Shown here: positions 1 through 7,095 of the stretch, one piece after another
Position numbering within the stretch: the stretch's first letter is position 1
Layout of the letters: the number at the start of each line of letters is the position of its first letter
IMG/VR virus record: IMGVR_UViG_3300027368_000017
Coordinates: 1 to 21,984 of that record
Direction: 5' to 3' (one strand)
Length of the DNA stretch: 21,984 nt
Source: a virus
Translations under genes and position numbers: made by a program
Notes under the pieces: model-generated
What the model was told of the DNA's origin: nothing
What the model saw: the letters and a program-made list of their open reading frames with translations, nothing else
Databases searched by the model: none

Positions 1-570
1 GATCTCGGCAGTCGTCATGCGATCTTTCGCACGGAACAGCTTGTCGATCTCGTTCTCGTCACGAGTCTCACCAGTGGGCTCGTACACACCGGCATCGTTC
101 TTCTTGGTCTTGTCGACCGTCTGACGAAGCACGCCGACGATGATTTCCTTGCCCAGCAAGTCCATCAGCATCTCGACCTTGGTCGGCACTTCAGACTTGG
201 CTTCGGCCGAGTACACGTTGACCACCTTGGTTTCGGTGTCGAGCTCGGAGATCTCCTTGCCGCAAGTCAACAGAGCCAAGCTGTTGGCATGGTTGAAGCC
301 AGGCAGGTAGAACTTCTCGCCGTCCTTCTCGTAGTAGTTCTTGCCGCCCTTGGCAGTACCGGAGGTCATCCAGAGGGTTTGACGGAGCTCACGACCAGCT
401 TCGGTCTTGAGGTTCAGCACCAGACCCATGGCACCACCAGCGGACTTGGTGACGTAAGCCAGGGCTACGGTGGATTTGTACAGACCGGAGTCCAGAGGAC
501 CGCTGGAGCCTACCGAGTCTTTTTCTTCGGTGACGGACGCATCGGTCGAAAGGTTTGAGAGCAGAGACAT
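1..570 (-). CDS. Probable phage ssDNA-binding protein (3' end beyond window)
   Basis: The frame is open from an ATG at 570 to the left edge (190 codons), so the C-terminus is missing. The start is preceded by GAAAGAAAACATC, an A-rich Shine-Dalgarno like those of the neighbouring genes. The N-terminus reads MSLLSNLSTD, followed by a Ser/Thr/Glu-rich segment, then alternating beta-type stretches (for example LYKSTVALAYV and GLVLNLKTEAGRELRQTLW) and a lysine-rich part around KGGKNYYEKDGEKFYLP. It resembles small OB-fold-like proteins often annotated in phages as ssDNA-binding proteins; this is recalled similarity, not a motif proof. Its place directly downstream of a Sak4-like annealing ATPase, in an operon with helicase-primase and exonuclease, supports a role coating ssDNA in replication and recombination. 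It could instead be another virion or replication accessory protein. Confidence 0.55.
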   Translation of the reverse strand, partial: MSLLSNLSTDASVTEEKDSVGSSGPLDSGLYKSTVALAYVTKSAGGAMGLVLNLKTEAGRELRQTLWMTSGTAKGGKNYYEKDGEKFYLPGFNHANSLALLTCGKEISELDTETKVVNVYSAEAKSEVPTKVEMLMDLLGKEIIVGVLRQTVDKTKKNDAGVYEPTGETRDENEIDKLFRAKDRMTTAEI

Positions 571-587
571 GATGTTTTCTTTCAGGA

Positions 588-610
588 TTGGTTAAAGGTT
601 GGTTTTGGTT
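588..610 (-). promoter_or_regulatory. Triple AACCAA box in the leader of the SSB-like gene
   Basis: The 49-base spacer between the Sak4-like gene and the SSB-like gene contains three copies of AACCAA on the minus strand (seen as TTGGTT at 588-593, 599-604 and 605-610) just upstream of the GAAAGA Shine-Dalgarno. Single copies of the same hexamer occur at the equivalent place before the genes starting at 1345, 3537, 4555 and 7836. The role is unknown; it may be a translational enhancer or a protein-binding site. Confidence 0.35.
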
Positions 611-619
611 TTACTGTGC

Positions 620-1345
620 TCACGCATAGTATTCTTTCAGCCGGTCCAAGACCAACTGGATATTGTTGTCGATAAAAGTCTCCTTTGTATCGAACAACCC
701 GAGTGGACCACGAAGACGTTCATTGACCGTCTCTTTGGTGATCTTGGTTTGGAAGACATACTTGAATCCAAGTGCTTCCTCTTCAGGAGTAATGGTCAGC
801 ATGTCTGAGCCATAGTCCTTCAGCGCTTTGAGTGCCACTTTCTTGCTGGCAATGACAACGGTGAAGTAGGACTCCAGACCGTTGTTCTTCAAGGAGCCCT
901 TCACAGGAACCTTGGTCTCCATCAGCATCTCCGATTCGTTCAGCGTGTCAGAGGTGTGCGCAGTGAAGATGATTCGCTTGGTAGAGCGAGCCACATACTG
1001 CTGCATCAGCGCTTTGAAGTACTGAGCAAACTGACCCCAGGCCTGCATGCCGTTGCTGGAATTCAGCACGTACAGGCTCTCGTACATGTCGAGCAGGTAC
1101 GTCAGGGAGTCGATGATGATGGTGTGGATCTGAGGTTGAGTCTCAGCCCAGTCGAATGCCTCGTTGATCTGAAGCGGATCGGTGACCGTCTTCTGGATGA
1201 ACTTGGCTCTGAATGGAAGCCGCTTGCCGGCCTCACAGTTCAGGTACAGAACGCCTTCAGGATCTTTGAGACCCATCAGCGAGGATGATTTGCCGGTGGC
1301 TGACTTACCACACAGCAGGACCAAATGGTCGTTGGTGTCGGACAT
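620..1345 (-). CDS. Sak4-like RecA-fold ATPase (single-strand annealing/recombination)
   Basis: A 241-residue P-loop ATPase. Walker A is GKSATGKSS at residues 13-21 and a Walker B-type strand HTIIIDS lies at 74-80; a later strand RIIFTAHTSD fits the sensor-like strand of RecA-fold proteins. Size and motif spacing match the Sak4/AAA_24 type of phage ATPases, minimal RecA-like proteins that help SSB-coated strands anneal. It starts at the ATG at 1345, preceded by AAGGAAAACC. It lies between the helicase-primase and the SSB-like gene, and a PD-(D/E)XK exonuclease is in the same operon, so an exonuclease-annealase-SSB recombination set is inferred. A packaging or helicase-loader ATPase is less likely given length and context. 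Confidence 0.8.
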   Translation of the reverse strand: MSDTNDHLVLLCGKSATGKSSSLMGLKDPEGVLYLNCEAGKRLPFRAKFIQKTVTDPLQINEAFDWAETQPQIHTIIIDSLTYLLDMYESLYVLNSSNGMQAWGQFAQYFKALMQQYVARSTKRIIFTAHTSDTLNESEMLMETKVPVKGSLKNNGLESYFTVVIASKKVALKALKDYGSDMLTITPEEEALGFKYVFQTKITKETVNERLRGPLGLFDTKETFIDNNIQLVLDRLKEYYA

Positions 1346-1370
1346 GGTTTTCCTTGTTTGGTTTACCGCA

Positions 1371-1391
1371 GGAGCGCCGGAGAGCGCTTCC
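1371..1391 (-). other. Intergenic hairpin upstream of the Sak4-like gene
   Basis: The sequence folds as GGAGCGC / GCGCTTCC with a six-base loop and one bulged base. It sits between the helicase-primase stop (1396) and the Sak4-like leader. No U-tract follows on the minus strand, so a complete terminator is unlikely; an RNA-processing or stabilising hairpin is possible. Confidence 0.35.
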
Positions 1392-1395
1392 CGAG

Positions 1396-3537
1396 TTAGC
1401 GTTTGGAGATGGTCTTGGCCACTGTGATCATGATGGTGCTCATGACCTCGGCTTCGTCCAGCTTGTCTGCGATCTTGTTGTTCAGAGTCATGACTCGCTG
1501 GCGGATGTTTTCGAAGTCGAAACCACCATCCAAGAGAATCATTGCGTAGCGCAACAGCATGTTGTTGCGGTTGCCGTCACCGATGTTGTTGATCACCCAG
1601 CGCTCCAGGTTGTCCATGGATTGCTGTGAGTTCATCAGCTCCTTGCGCTCTTCGTTCTTGCTGGTCTTCGGAATGAAGGGCAGGGCGTCGAGCACTTCAC
1701 CTTCGTTGTACTCATAGGTGCCGTCATGAGACAGCCACTTGCGTGCACGTTGGTTGGTTGCTGTGTCCACTTCGAATGGAAGCCACTCGTAGATGTTGGA
1801 CATGAACTCTTTGTAGTCCTTGGCATCCATGGCCAACTCGTAGTTGATTGGCAGGATGATGCGGAACCGGTTCTCTTCTTCAGTGTGACGCTTGGTCGTG
1901 TAGATCAGGAACTTGTAGTTCTTCATCAACAACTTGACCGTGCTCATGCTGACACCGCCGTCAACGTCGATCACCACCAGGTTGAAGCCTGGAATGCAGT
2001 TGTCTTCGTTGCGATAGCCGCCATTCAAGTGGTGCGCCACCCAATGCAAGCCAGGGGCTTGAGTGAGTTGGTGCAGCTTCTCGAAAGGTGCGTGCTCGTT
2101 GCGGTAGTCAGTCGTGATGTCGGTGCTGTAGCTCAACACCATCTTGGAGAGATCAGTCGCTTTCAGCGTCTCGCCCCGAAGGAACTCGATGCCGTCAGAG
2201 AAGGACTTCTTGATGATGATGTTGTTTTTGTAGCCATAGGCAATGGCCAGAGACAGCATCTCCGACTTTTGACCTGTGGCTCCACGGTAGAACGGCAAGT
2301 CCTCGACCAGATCAGCCTGGGTCACATCACGCTTGCAAGTAGCGATGTACTTGGCCAGCTTGACGTAAGGACGATCACGGGTCAGCAGCTTGTTGAAAGC
2401 GTTGCCTGACTCCTCGGCCAGCTTGATGGCTTGGTACAGATGCTCCTGGGTCAACTCGGGAGAGTCGTCAATGAAGGCATAGGCACCGGCCAACTTCAGG
2501 GCCTTGAAGTAGCGGTGAGAGATCTCGGCTTTCTTGATCTCCTCGTGCTCTGGGTAGAGCTCGGCTTCACGCTCACACTTCAAGCGGTACTCGATCAACA
2601 GCAGACTGGTTTCCTTGCTGACGATCAGACGCTTGTTGACGTTGATGATGTCGGCCAGCGCTTCCAGCTTGTCCGACAGCTCGTCCAGGTAGGTGTTGCT
2701 GTCCTGGTTTGTCAGTTGGACGTACACCTCTTCAGGTGTCATCTCAGTGGACTTGTTGGACGCTCGGCTGTAACCGAAGAAGCAGCGGCGTGCGTAACCG
2801 GTCTCGAGCATGGAGTACAGCTCTTCCTCGGTCTTGCTACCGTTGAGCAGTTTGGCTGGGGTGCCAAACAGCATCATGTTGGTTGGAGTGCGGCCAACGA
2901 TCTCTTCGTTGCGAACGCTGTCAGCGGTGTTCTTGATCAGCTTCTGCTTGACCAGGCCTACGTCGTACAGCTCCAGGAACGTGTTCAAAATCTCGACGTT
3001 GCCAACCAGGTTGGAACCAATCTCATCGATCTGCAGGTTCATCGAACCCGCATCAGCCATGAGCAGCTTGTGGCGCATCTGCTTGACCGCAGGTGCAGTA
3101 CCTGAGTCGAAGCTGAACATCAGCGAGCCAAGGCTGTCGAATTCCTTCTGCACGCGCACCAGCTCTTCATCGGGGTCAGTGCTCTTGCGGTTGGCTCGTT
3201 TGAGTGCCAGCTTTGGCAGGTTGTTTTCAGCCAGGATTGGGAACGTCTCTTCGAGGAAGCGTCCACGGAACTGGTTGATCACCTGGTTCTCCATGATGTT
3301 GGTGGAGAAGCCCTTGCCGGAACCTGATGTGCTCAGGTTCAAGGCATACATGTTCACAGGGATGTCCCCACGATCATGGGTGGCAATCGTGGTTCGCATC
3401 ATCGAAGCCACCAGGCTGAAGTAGTAGCCCACCAGCACACGGAAGAACAACGGGTTGCTGTTCTGGGTCTTGCTGCACAGGATCTGCACCAGTTTTTCTG
3501 AGGCTGGGTGGTACTCCATCTCGTCAAAGGTTTTCAT
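1396..3537 (-). CDS. Phage helicase-primase: N-terminal P-loop ATPase, C-terminal AEP primase with PriCT-like tail
   Basis: A 713-residue replication protein. The N-terminal half is a P-loop ATPase: a Walker A-like SGSGKGFS at residues 71-78, with Gly after the Lys instead of Ser/Thr, and Walker B NLQIDEIGS at 167-175, followed by a helical region. The C-terminal part looks like an archaeo-eukaryotic primase: LVVIDVDGG with the metal-binding D524xD526, then a TTKRHT...RFRIILP stretch at 547-563, then VDTATNQRARKWL with D591. The last 65 residues (GDGNRNNMLLRYA onward) resemble the helical PriCT domain. It probably unwinds the fork and makes primers. The start is set at the ATG at 3537, preceded by AACCAAGAAAGAAACTC. 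An in-frame ATG 42 bases upstream would overlap the nuclease gene and lacks this site. The domain order is reversed relative to D5-type AEP-then-helicase proteins. Confidence 0.82.
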   Translation of the reverse strand: MKTFDEMEYHPASEKLVQILCSKTQNSNPLFFRVLVGYYFSLVASMMRTTIATHDRGDIPVNMYALNLSTSGSGKGFSTNIMENQVINQFRGRFLEETFPILAENNLPKLALKRANRKSTDPDEELVRVQKEFDSLGSLMFSFDSGTAPAVKQMRHKLLMADAGSMNLQIDEIGSNLVGNVEILNTFLELYDVGLVKQKLIKNTADSVRNEEIVGRTPTNMMLFGTPAKLLNGSKTEEELYSMLETGYARRCFFGYSRASNKSTEMTPEEVYVQLTNQDSNTYLDELSDKLEALADIINVNKRLIVSKETSLLLIEYRLKCEREAELYPEHEEIKKAEISHRYFKALKLAGAYAFIDDSPELTQEHLYQAIKLAEESGNAFNKLLTRDRPYVKLAKYIATCKRDVTQADLVEDLPFYRGATGQKSEMLSLAIAYGYKNNIIIKKSFSDGIEFLRGETLKATDLSKMVLSYSTDITTDYRNEHAPFEKLHQLTQAPGLHWVAHHLNGGYRNEDNCIPGFNLVVIDVDGGVSMSTVKLLMKNYKFLIYTTKRHTEEENRFRIILPINYELAMDAKDYKEFMSNIYEWLPFEVDTATNQRARKWLSHDGTYEYNEGEVLDALPFIPKTSKNEERKELMNSQQSMDNLERWVINNIGDGNRNNMLLRYAMILLDGGFDFENIRQRVMTLNNKIADKLDEAEVMSTIMITVAKTISKR

Positions 3538-3553
3538 GAGTTTCTTTCTTGGT

Positions 3554-4555
3554 TCAAAGGATGAGATCACCCGCTGCAATCAGTTGATCTTTTTGGGTGC
3601 ACGCTGCAAATGCAGGGCAGTACTTGCATGCAGTGACTTGGCCAGGAACCTCTTTGACGATGCCGACGTTGCCGTCTTCTGAAAGACGGATGATTGCGTC
3701 TTGCATCGTGTCGAAGTTCTTGGTGCTGCGAGCAGTCTTGTCAGGGTTCTTGTAGTACTTGAAGACCGGCTCACTGCGCCACAGCTCTGAGTCATCACAT
3801 TGAGGAATCTCTTCTTCAGGTGCATCCCAGTACTGTTCGATCAAAGCCAGCTTCTTGCGGATGTAGGCTTCGGTCTCGTTGAGTGACAGCAGATCAAATG
3901 ACTGCTTGTGGAACCGACGAGGTGGATAGCCTGGATCGGTTTTGACCATTGCACCTTTCCAGTCGGTGAAGATGTAATGAATGTCCATCTGATCCTGGTG
4001 GATCTTCTTGGGATCAAGCCAGCGGTAGATGCTGCCTTGCAGTGGAAACTTGTCAGCACCGGTTTGGTTCTTGTAGGTGAACACTGAGGTGGACTTGAAG
4101 TCCTGCACTCGGCCTTCACCAATGAAGTCAAACTTGCCGGTGATTTTCCACTTGCCCAGTTGGCGGCTGAGTCGCTGTTCCAGGTAAATTGGAATTGACT
4201 CGACGCCATCGGCTGCAAGGTCTTGCAACTGTTCGTCAGTTGGGTTGATTCGGATCTTGTCGATGACTCGCTGAGGCAAGCCAATGTTTTGCATGGCTTG
4301 CTTGTAGTTCGACATCCACGCACGTTCGATGCCGTCGTGAATGGCAGTACCCATCCGGCTGTTCATCATGTCGGCCAGGTTGACCAGGCCTTCACCTGGA
4401 GGAACTCGAGTCGGCAGAATGATTTGTCGGAGTGGTTTCAGCAGTGTAGTTGCGCTGATGGTATTGGGATCATTGTCATGATCGTAGTGATCGGTGGCCA
4501 GGAATACTGCTAAGGCCAAAGGAACTTCGGATACGTTTGCGTAAATGGCGGACAT
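3554..4555 (-). CDS. PD-(D/E)XK exonuclease, Cas4/RecB-like, probable Fe-S protein
   Basis: A 333-residue nuclease of the RecB/Cas4 fold. Visible motifs in order: GTAIHDGIE with H73, YLEQRLSR with E126, GKFDFIGEG with D143, VQDFKST with D152 and K154 (the D-x-K signature), and a QxxxY motif at Q173-Y177. C253 together with C310, C313 and C319 near the C-terminus would provide four iron-sulphur ligands, although in canonical Cas4 the first Cys is N-terminal. It is expected to resect DNA ends for the neighbouring Sak4-like annealase or to process replication intermediates. The start at 4555 is preceded by AAACCAACAAAGGCAAACC, the recurrent leader. The stop lies 17 bases from the helicase-primase start, so the two are co-transcribed. 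Confidence 0.85.
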   Translation of the reverse strand: MSAIYANVSEVPLALAVFLATDHYDHDNDPNTISATTLLKPLRQIILPTRVPPGEGLVNLADMMNSRMGTAIHDGIERAWMSNYKQAMQNIGLPQRVIDKIRINPTDEQLQDLAADGVESIPIYLEQRLSRQLGKWKITGKFDFIGEGRVQDFKSTSVFTYKNQTGADKFPLQGSIYRWLDPKKIHQDQMDIHYIFTDWKGAMVKTDPGYPPRRFHKQSFDLLSLNETEAYIRKKLALIEQYWDAPEEEIPQCDDSELWRSEPVFKYYKNPDKTARSTKNFDTMQDAIIRLSEDGNVGIVKEVPGQVTACKYCPAFAACTQKDQLIAAGDLIL

Positions 4556-4583
4556 GGTTTGCCTTTGTTGGTTTATCGAAGAA

Positions 4584-4597
4584 GCGGACGGAGCCGC
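4584..4597 (-). other. Weak intergenic hairpin upstream of the exonuclease gene
   Basis: GCGG / CCGC forms a four-base-pair stem with a six-base loop in the 50-base spacer between the DUF3310-like gene and the exonuclease; TTCTT follows on the minus strand. It is a marginal structure, recorded because hairpins occur in several other spacers of this operon. Confidence 0.2.
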
Positions 4598-4605
4598 GTG
4601 CTTGC

Positions 4606-4971
4606 TTACGGGGCAGACTCGTGAAGTTGGATGTAGCGGGTAAGCGTGTCCCGCGCTTCCTTGATGTCTTTGAGAGCTGACTTGCCACCAGTGCGAACAC
4701 CGGAGAGCAACAGCTTCTTGCTGGCATGCTGGATGCAGCCAGATGGGTCTTGGATGTCGAAGAGGTGGTGCACCGCATAGACATCGATCTCTTTGAGATC
4801 ACCGACTGGCTTGTAGTACTGAGGATATTTCTGAGCCATGCTTGGCTCATTGGCACTGATAGTCTTGGTTCCGAGTACCGTTTGAAGTTGCAGCTGGCAG
4901 TGGTTACAGAAGTCGGTTCCTTTGGTTGCGTGGTTTTGGCAACCGACCGATCTACAGGTTTCGCGCTCCAT
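4606..4971 (-). CDS. Zinc-finger plus DUF3310-like protein (possible nucleotide kinase relative)
   Basis: A 121-residue protein in two parts. Residues 6-25 carry C-x4-C-x10-C-x2-C (C6, C11, C22, C25), a probable zinc-binding knuckle. Residues about 49-116 (PQYYKPVGDLKEIDVYAVHH, then a GCIQHASKKLLLSGVR segment, then KSALKDIKEARDTLTRYI) match the layout of DUF3310 proteins, the family that includes the T7 gp1.7 nucleotide kinase. The neighbouring nrdJ and thyX make a role in nucleotide supply plausible, but there is no classical P-loop and the activity is inferred. The ATG at 4971 is preceded by AAGAAAGGAAAAAAC. The gene begins only 24 bases after a hairpin that looks like the nrdJ terminator. 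Confidence 0.65.
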   Translation of the reverse strand: MERETCRSVGCQNHATKGTDFCNHCQLQLQTVLGTKTISANEPSMAQKYPQYYKPVGDLKEIDVYAVHHLFDIQDPSGCIQHASKKLLLSGVRTGGKSALKDIKEARDTLTRYIQLHESAP

Positions 4972-4988
4972 GTTTTTTCCTTTCTTGT

Positions 4989-5021
4989 AAAGAAGAAGAG
5001 CCCCAGGATTTGGGGCTCTTC
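4989..5021 (-). terminator. Rho-independent terminator downstream of nrdJ
   Basis: A perfect 10-base-pair inverted repeat, GAAGAGCCCC (4995-5004) and GGGGCTCTTC (5012-5021), surrounds a 7-base loop. Read on the minus strand, the stem is followed by TTCTTT. It lies 30 bases past the nrdJ stop. A second small hairpin (ACCCC / GGGGT, 5027-5040) stands just before it. There is no obvious room for a promoter between this hairpin and the next start at 4971, so it probably attenuates rather than fully ends transcription. Confidence 0.75.
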
Positions 5022-5050
5022 ACATAACCCCCGGAGGGGTCTGACGCTGC

Positions 5051-6991
5051 TTACAGAATCTCGCAGACGCCAGCCGTACAGGCCAGCTCTTTGGTATTCA
5101 CAGTGGCATCGTCTTTCTCGAACTGAGCCAGTTGGCTCCAGTCGAGAGCAGGCATGCGTGCCAGCAATGCTTCGTACTCTGCTTTGGTGCATTCGGTGTA
5201 CGGAGCCTGTTGGTACGTGTGATCGCTGTGAGGCAGGAAGCTCACACCAGCCAGCTGGTCGAAGTTCTGATACACCCAATCACCCACACCCATCCACTCG
5301 TGATCCTTGACGTAGACCGTCACGGACACGTTGTGCTCAGTCCATTCGGTCTGCAGCATCAAGTAGTGATCCAGCTGCTCAAGGGCAGTGCGATCGTTTC
5401 TGAACACTGCATGGCTTGGGCCTTGCACTGGGAAGCTGAAGATGTCTGTGCTGTCTGGCTTCATCACGCAGTCCTCGACTGGGAAGCCCTGTGCACGCAT
5501 CAGCAATGCGAGTGGGTCTTTCTTGTCTGCACGGACTGTGCGGATGTAGTACTCAGAGTAGCGAGGGTGAATGCCGGATGCAGAGTCCACCAGTTGGCTG
5601 ACTGTTCCGCTTGGCTTCACGGTGGTAATGGCCACCGATTGGTTGATGCCCAGCTTCTCAGCCCATTCCTTGTTGGTGGCAATCGCGGCTTTCTTCATCT
5701 GGCGCAACCAGTCACGCGATGTCTCACTGGTGTGGCTCAGGACTGGGTGATCCATGATGCCGGTCAGTGACACACCCAGCAGACGCTCTTCGATCTGGTT
5801 TTCTTTCCAGATGTCACGCACGTAGCGGAACTCGGTCAGCAAGGACTGGTAAGTCCCGATGATGGTGGCAACCTGAACCTTGTCGATCAGGTCTTTCAGT
5901 GTGTCTTCCTTGCGGATCACCACTTCAGACAGGTTGCAGACACCAGCGCTGCGAAGCGTGATCTCTGCACAAGGGTTGACACCCACGATCTTGGAAGGAT
6001 CACGACGGCCTGAGTCGATGGCTTTTTTAATGGCCGCTTCACGGTTGAAGATGCCACGCTCACCTGACTTGGATTCGATCAGGCTCAGCCATTCCTTCAT
6101 GAAGAGCTCCATGGCTGGACGCTCTGTGTAGGCTGCTGAGTTGTTGGCCAGAGCACGCTGAGGCTCGATTGCCCACCACTGACCGCTCTTGGCGCTACGC
6201 ATGCGGTCGTCAGACAGGTTGCTCAGAGAAATCAGAGCACTGCGACGAACACCGCCTACAACCACGATGTCAGCGATCTTGCACACCAGGTCATGGCATT
6301 CGATCGATGTCAGCTTGCGACCGGCTGCACCCTTAAAGGTCTGGACGGCGAACTTGAAGAGATCGATCAGAGGCTGGGGACCACTGGCTCGGCCACCGAA
6401 GACCTTGAGCTTGGCTCCAGCTGGACGAACCAGGCTGGTGTCCCAGTTGGGGATGTAGCCTGCGTAGAGGTAGGTCAGCAGCTCACGGAAAGCTGAAGCC
6501 CAACCACGCTTGCTGTCCTGAACCACAATCGTGTGATCGACTGGAGTCAGGTGATCCACGGTTTGAATGTGCAGCTTGCCTTCTGAATCCATCATTGCTT
6601 GAGCACCGATGATCGGCAACTTGGCAATGAATTGACGTTCAACAGAGAATCCCATGCCAGTGCCGCACATCAGGATGTACAGGATCTCGTCAAAAGCTCG
6701 GGGGTCTTCAATTGCGACGAATGCGCAGTTGTAGCCAGCCATTGGATCACGTTCAAGTGCAGGGCCAGCTGTCATCAAGGCACGCATGGAAGGCATGGTG
6801 CGCAGACTCAGAATGCTGTTGAAGATCTGGTCTTTGGGGTAATGAGGAAACTTCTCAGCAAAGTAGTTGACGTACCGTTTGACGGTTTCATCCCAGTTTT
6901 CACGGCGCTGTTCAGCGTCGATCCACCGGGCATACCGACTTTTGTGCACGTATTCTTGAAGCGGGGTAGGGAGTTGGTTTGCTGGTTGCAT
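5051..6991 (-). CDS. nrdJ: Class II (adenosylcobalamin-dependent) ribonucleoside-triphosphate reductase, monomeric type
   Basis: A 646-residue reductase that would convert ribonucleotides to deoxyribonucleotides using coenzyme B12. Expected catalytic residues are all visible: C89 in GYNCAF, C341 and E343 in NPCAEI, C352 in GVCNLSE, and the C-terminal pair C638/C643 in CTAGVCEIL. The spacing of 11 between C341 and C352 and of 5 between the last two matches the Lactobacillus leichmannii enzyme as I recall it (C408/C419, C731/C736). TVKPSGTVSQ is the phosphate-binding loop typical of the family. It is somewhat shorter than the roughly 740-residue bacterial RTPR. The ATG at 6991 is chosen because of CAGAAAGACCCA in front of it; an upstream TTG at 7027 lies inside the preceding terminator stem. 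No cobalamin riboswitch was recognised upstream. Confidence 0.93.
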   Translation of the reverse strand: MQPANQLPTPLQEYVHKSRYARWIDAEQRRENWDETVKRYVNYFAEKFPHYPKDQIFNSILSLRTMPSMRALMTAGPALERDPMAGYNCAFVAIEDPRAFDEILYILMCGTGMGFSVERQFIAKLPIIGAQAMMDSEGKLHIQTVDHLTPVDHTIVVQDSKRGWASAFRELLTYLYAGYIPNWDTSLVRPAGAKLKVFGGRASGPQPLIDLFKFAVQTFKGAAGRKLTSIECHDLVCKIADIVVVGGVRRSALISLSNLSDDRMRSAKSGQWWAIEPQRALANNSAAYTERPAMELFMKEWLSLIESKSGERGIFNREAAIKKAIDSGRRDPSKIVGVNPCAEITLRSAGVCNLSEVVIRKEDTLKDLIDKVQVATIIGTYQSLLTEFRYVRDIWKENQIEERLLGVSLTGIMDHPVLSHTSETSRDWLRQMKKAAIATNKEWAEKLGINQSVAITTVKPSGTVSQLVDSASGIHPRYSEYYIRTVRADKKDPLALLMRAQGFPVEDCVMKPDSTDIFSFPVQGPSHAVFRNDRTALEQLDHYLMLQTEWTEHNVSVTVYVKDHEWMGVGDWVYQNFDQLAGVSFLPHSDHTYQQAPYTECTKAEYEALLARMPALDWSQLAQFEKDDATVNTKELACTAGVCEIL

Positions 6992-7015
6992 TGGGTCTTT
7001 CTGGTTCCTGGAATG

Positions 7016-7059
7016 AAAAAGAGCCAAAGTCTCCCCAGGAAAACTGGAAACCTTGGCCC
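7016..7059 (-). terminator. Strong Rho-independent terminator downstream of thyX
   Basis: On the minus strand GGGCCAAGGTTTCC (7059 downward) pairs with GGAGACTTTGGCTC (down to 7021) over 14 consecutive pairs including three G-U wobbles, and TTTTT follows immediately (7020-7016). It begins about 37 bases after the thyX stop and ends 25 bases before the nrdJ ATG. The nrdJ gene therefore needs read-through, antitermination or a promoter I cannot see. Confidence 0.85.
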
Positions 7060-7095
7060 TTTGATTGGGGGATCTAAGTTTACTGGTTTTGGGTC

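Noticed and set aside
1726-3424. Several plus-strand frames of about 200-227 codons antisense to the helicase-primase
   Set aside because: They follow the codon pattern of the minus-strand gene, have no Shine-Dalgarno and low-complexity products; shadows.
4476-5279. Long minus-strand frame overlapping nrdJ and the DUF3310-like gene
   Set aside because: Arg/Ser-rich translation without domains, and it crosses two well-supported genes and a terminator in another frame.
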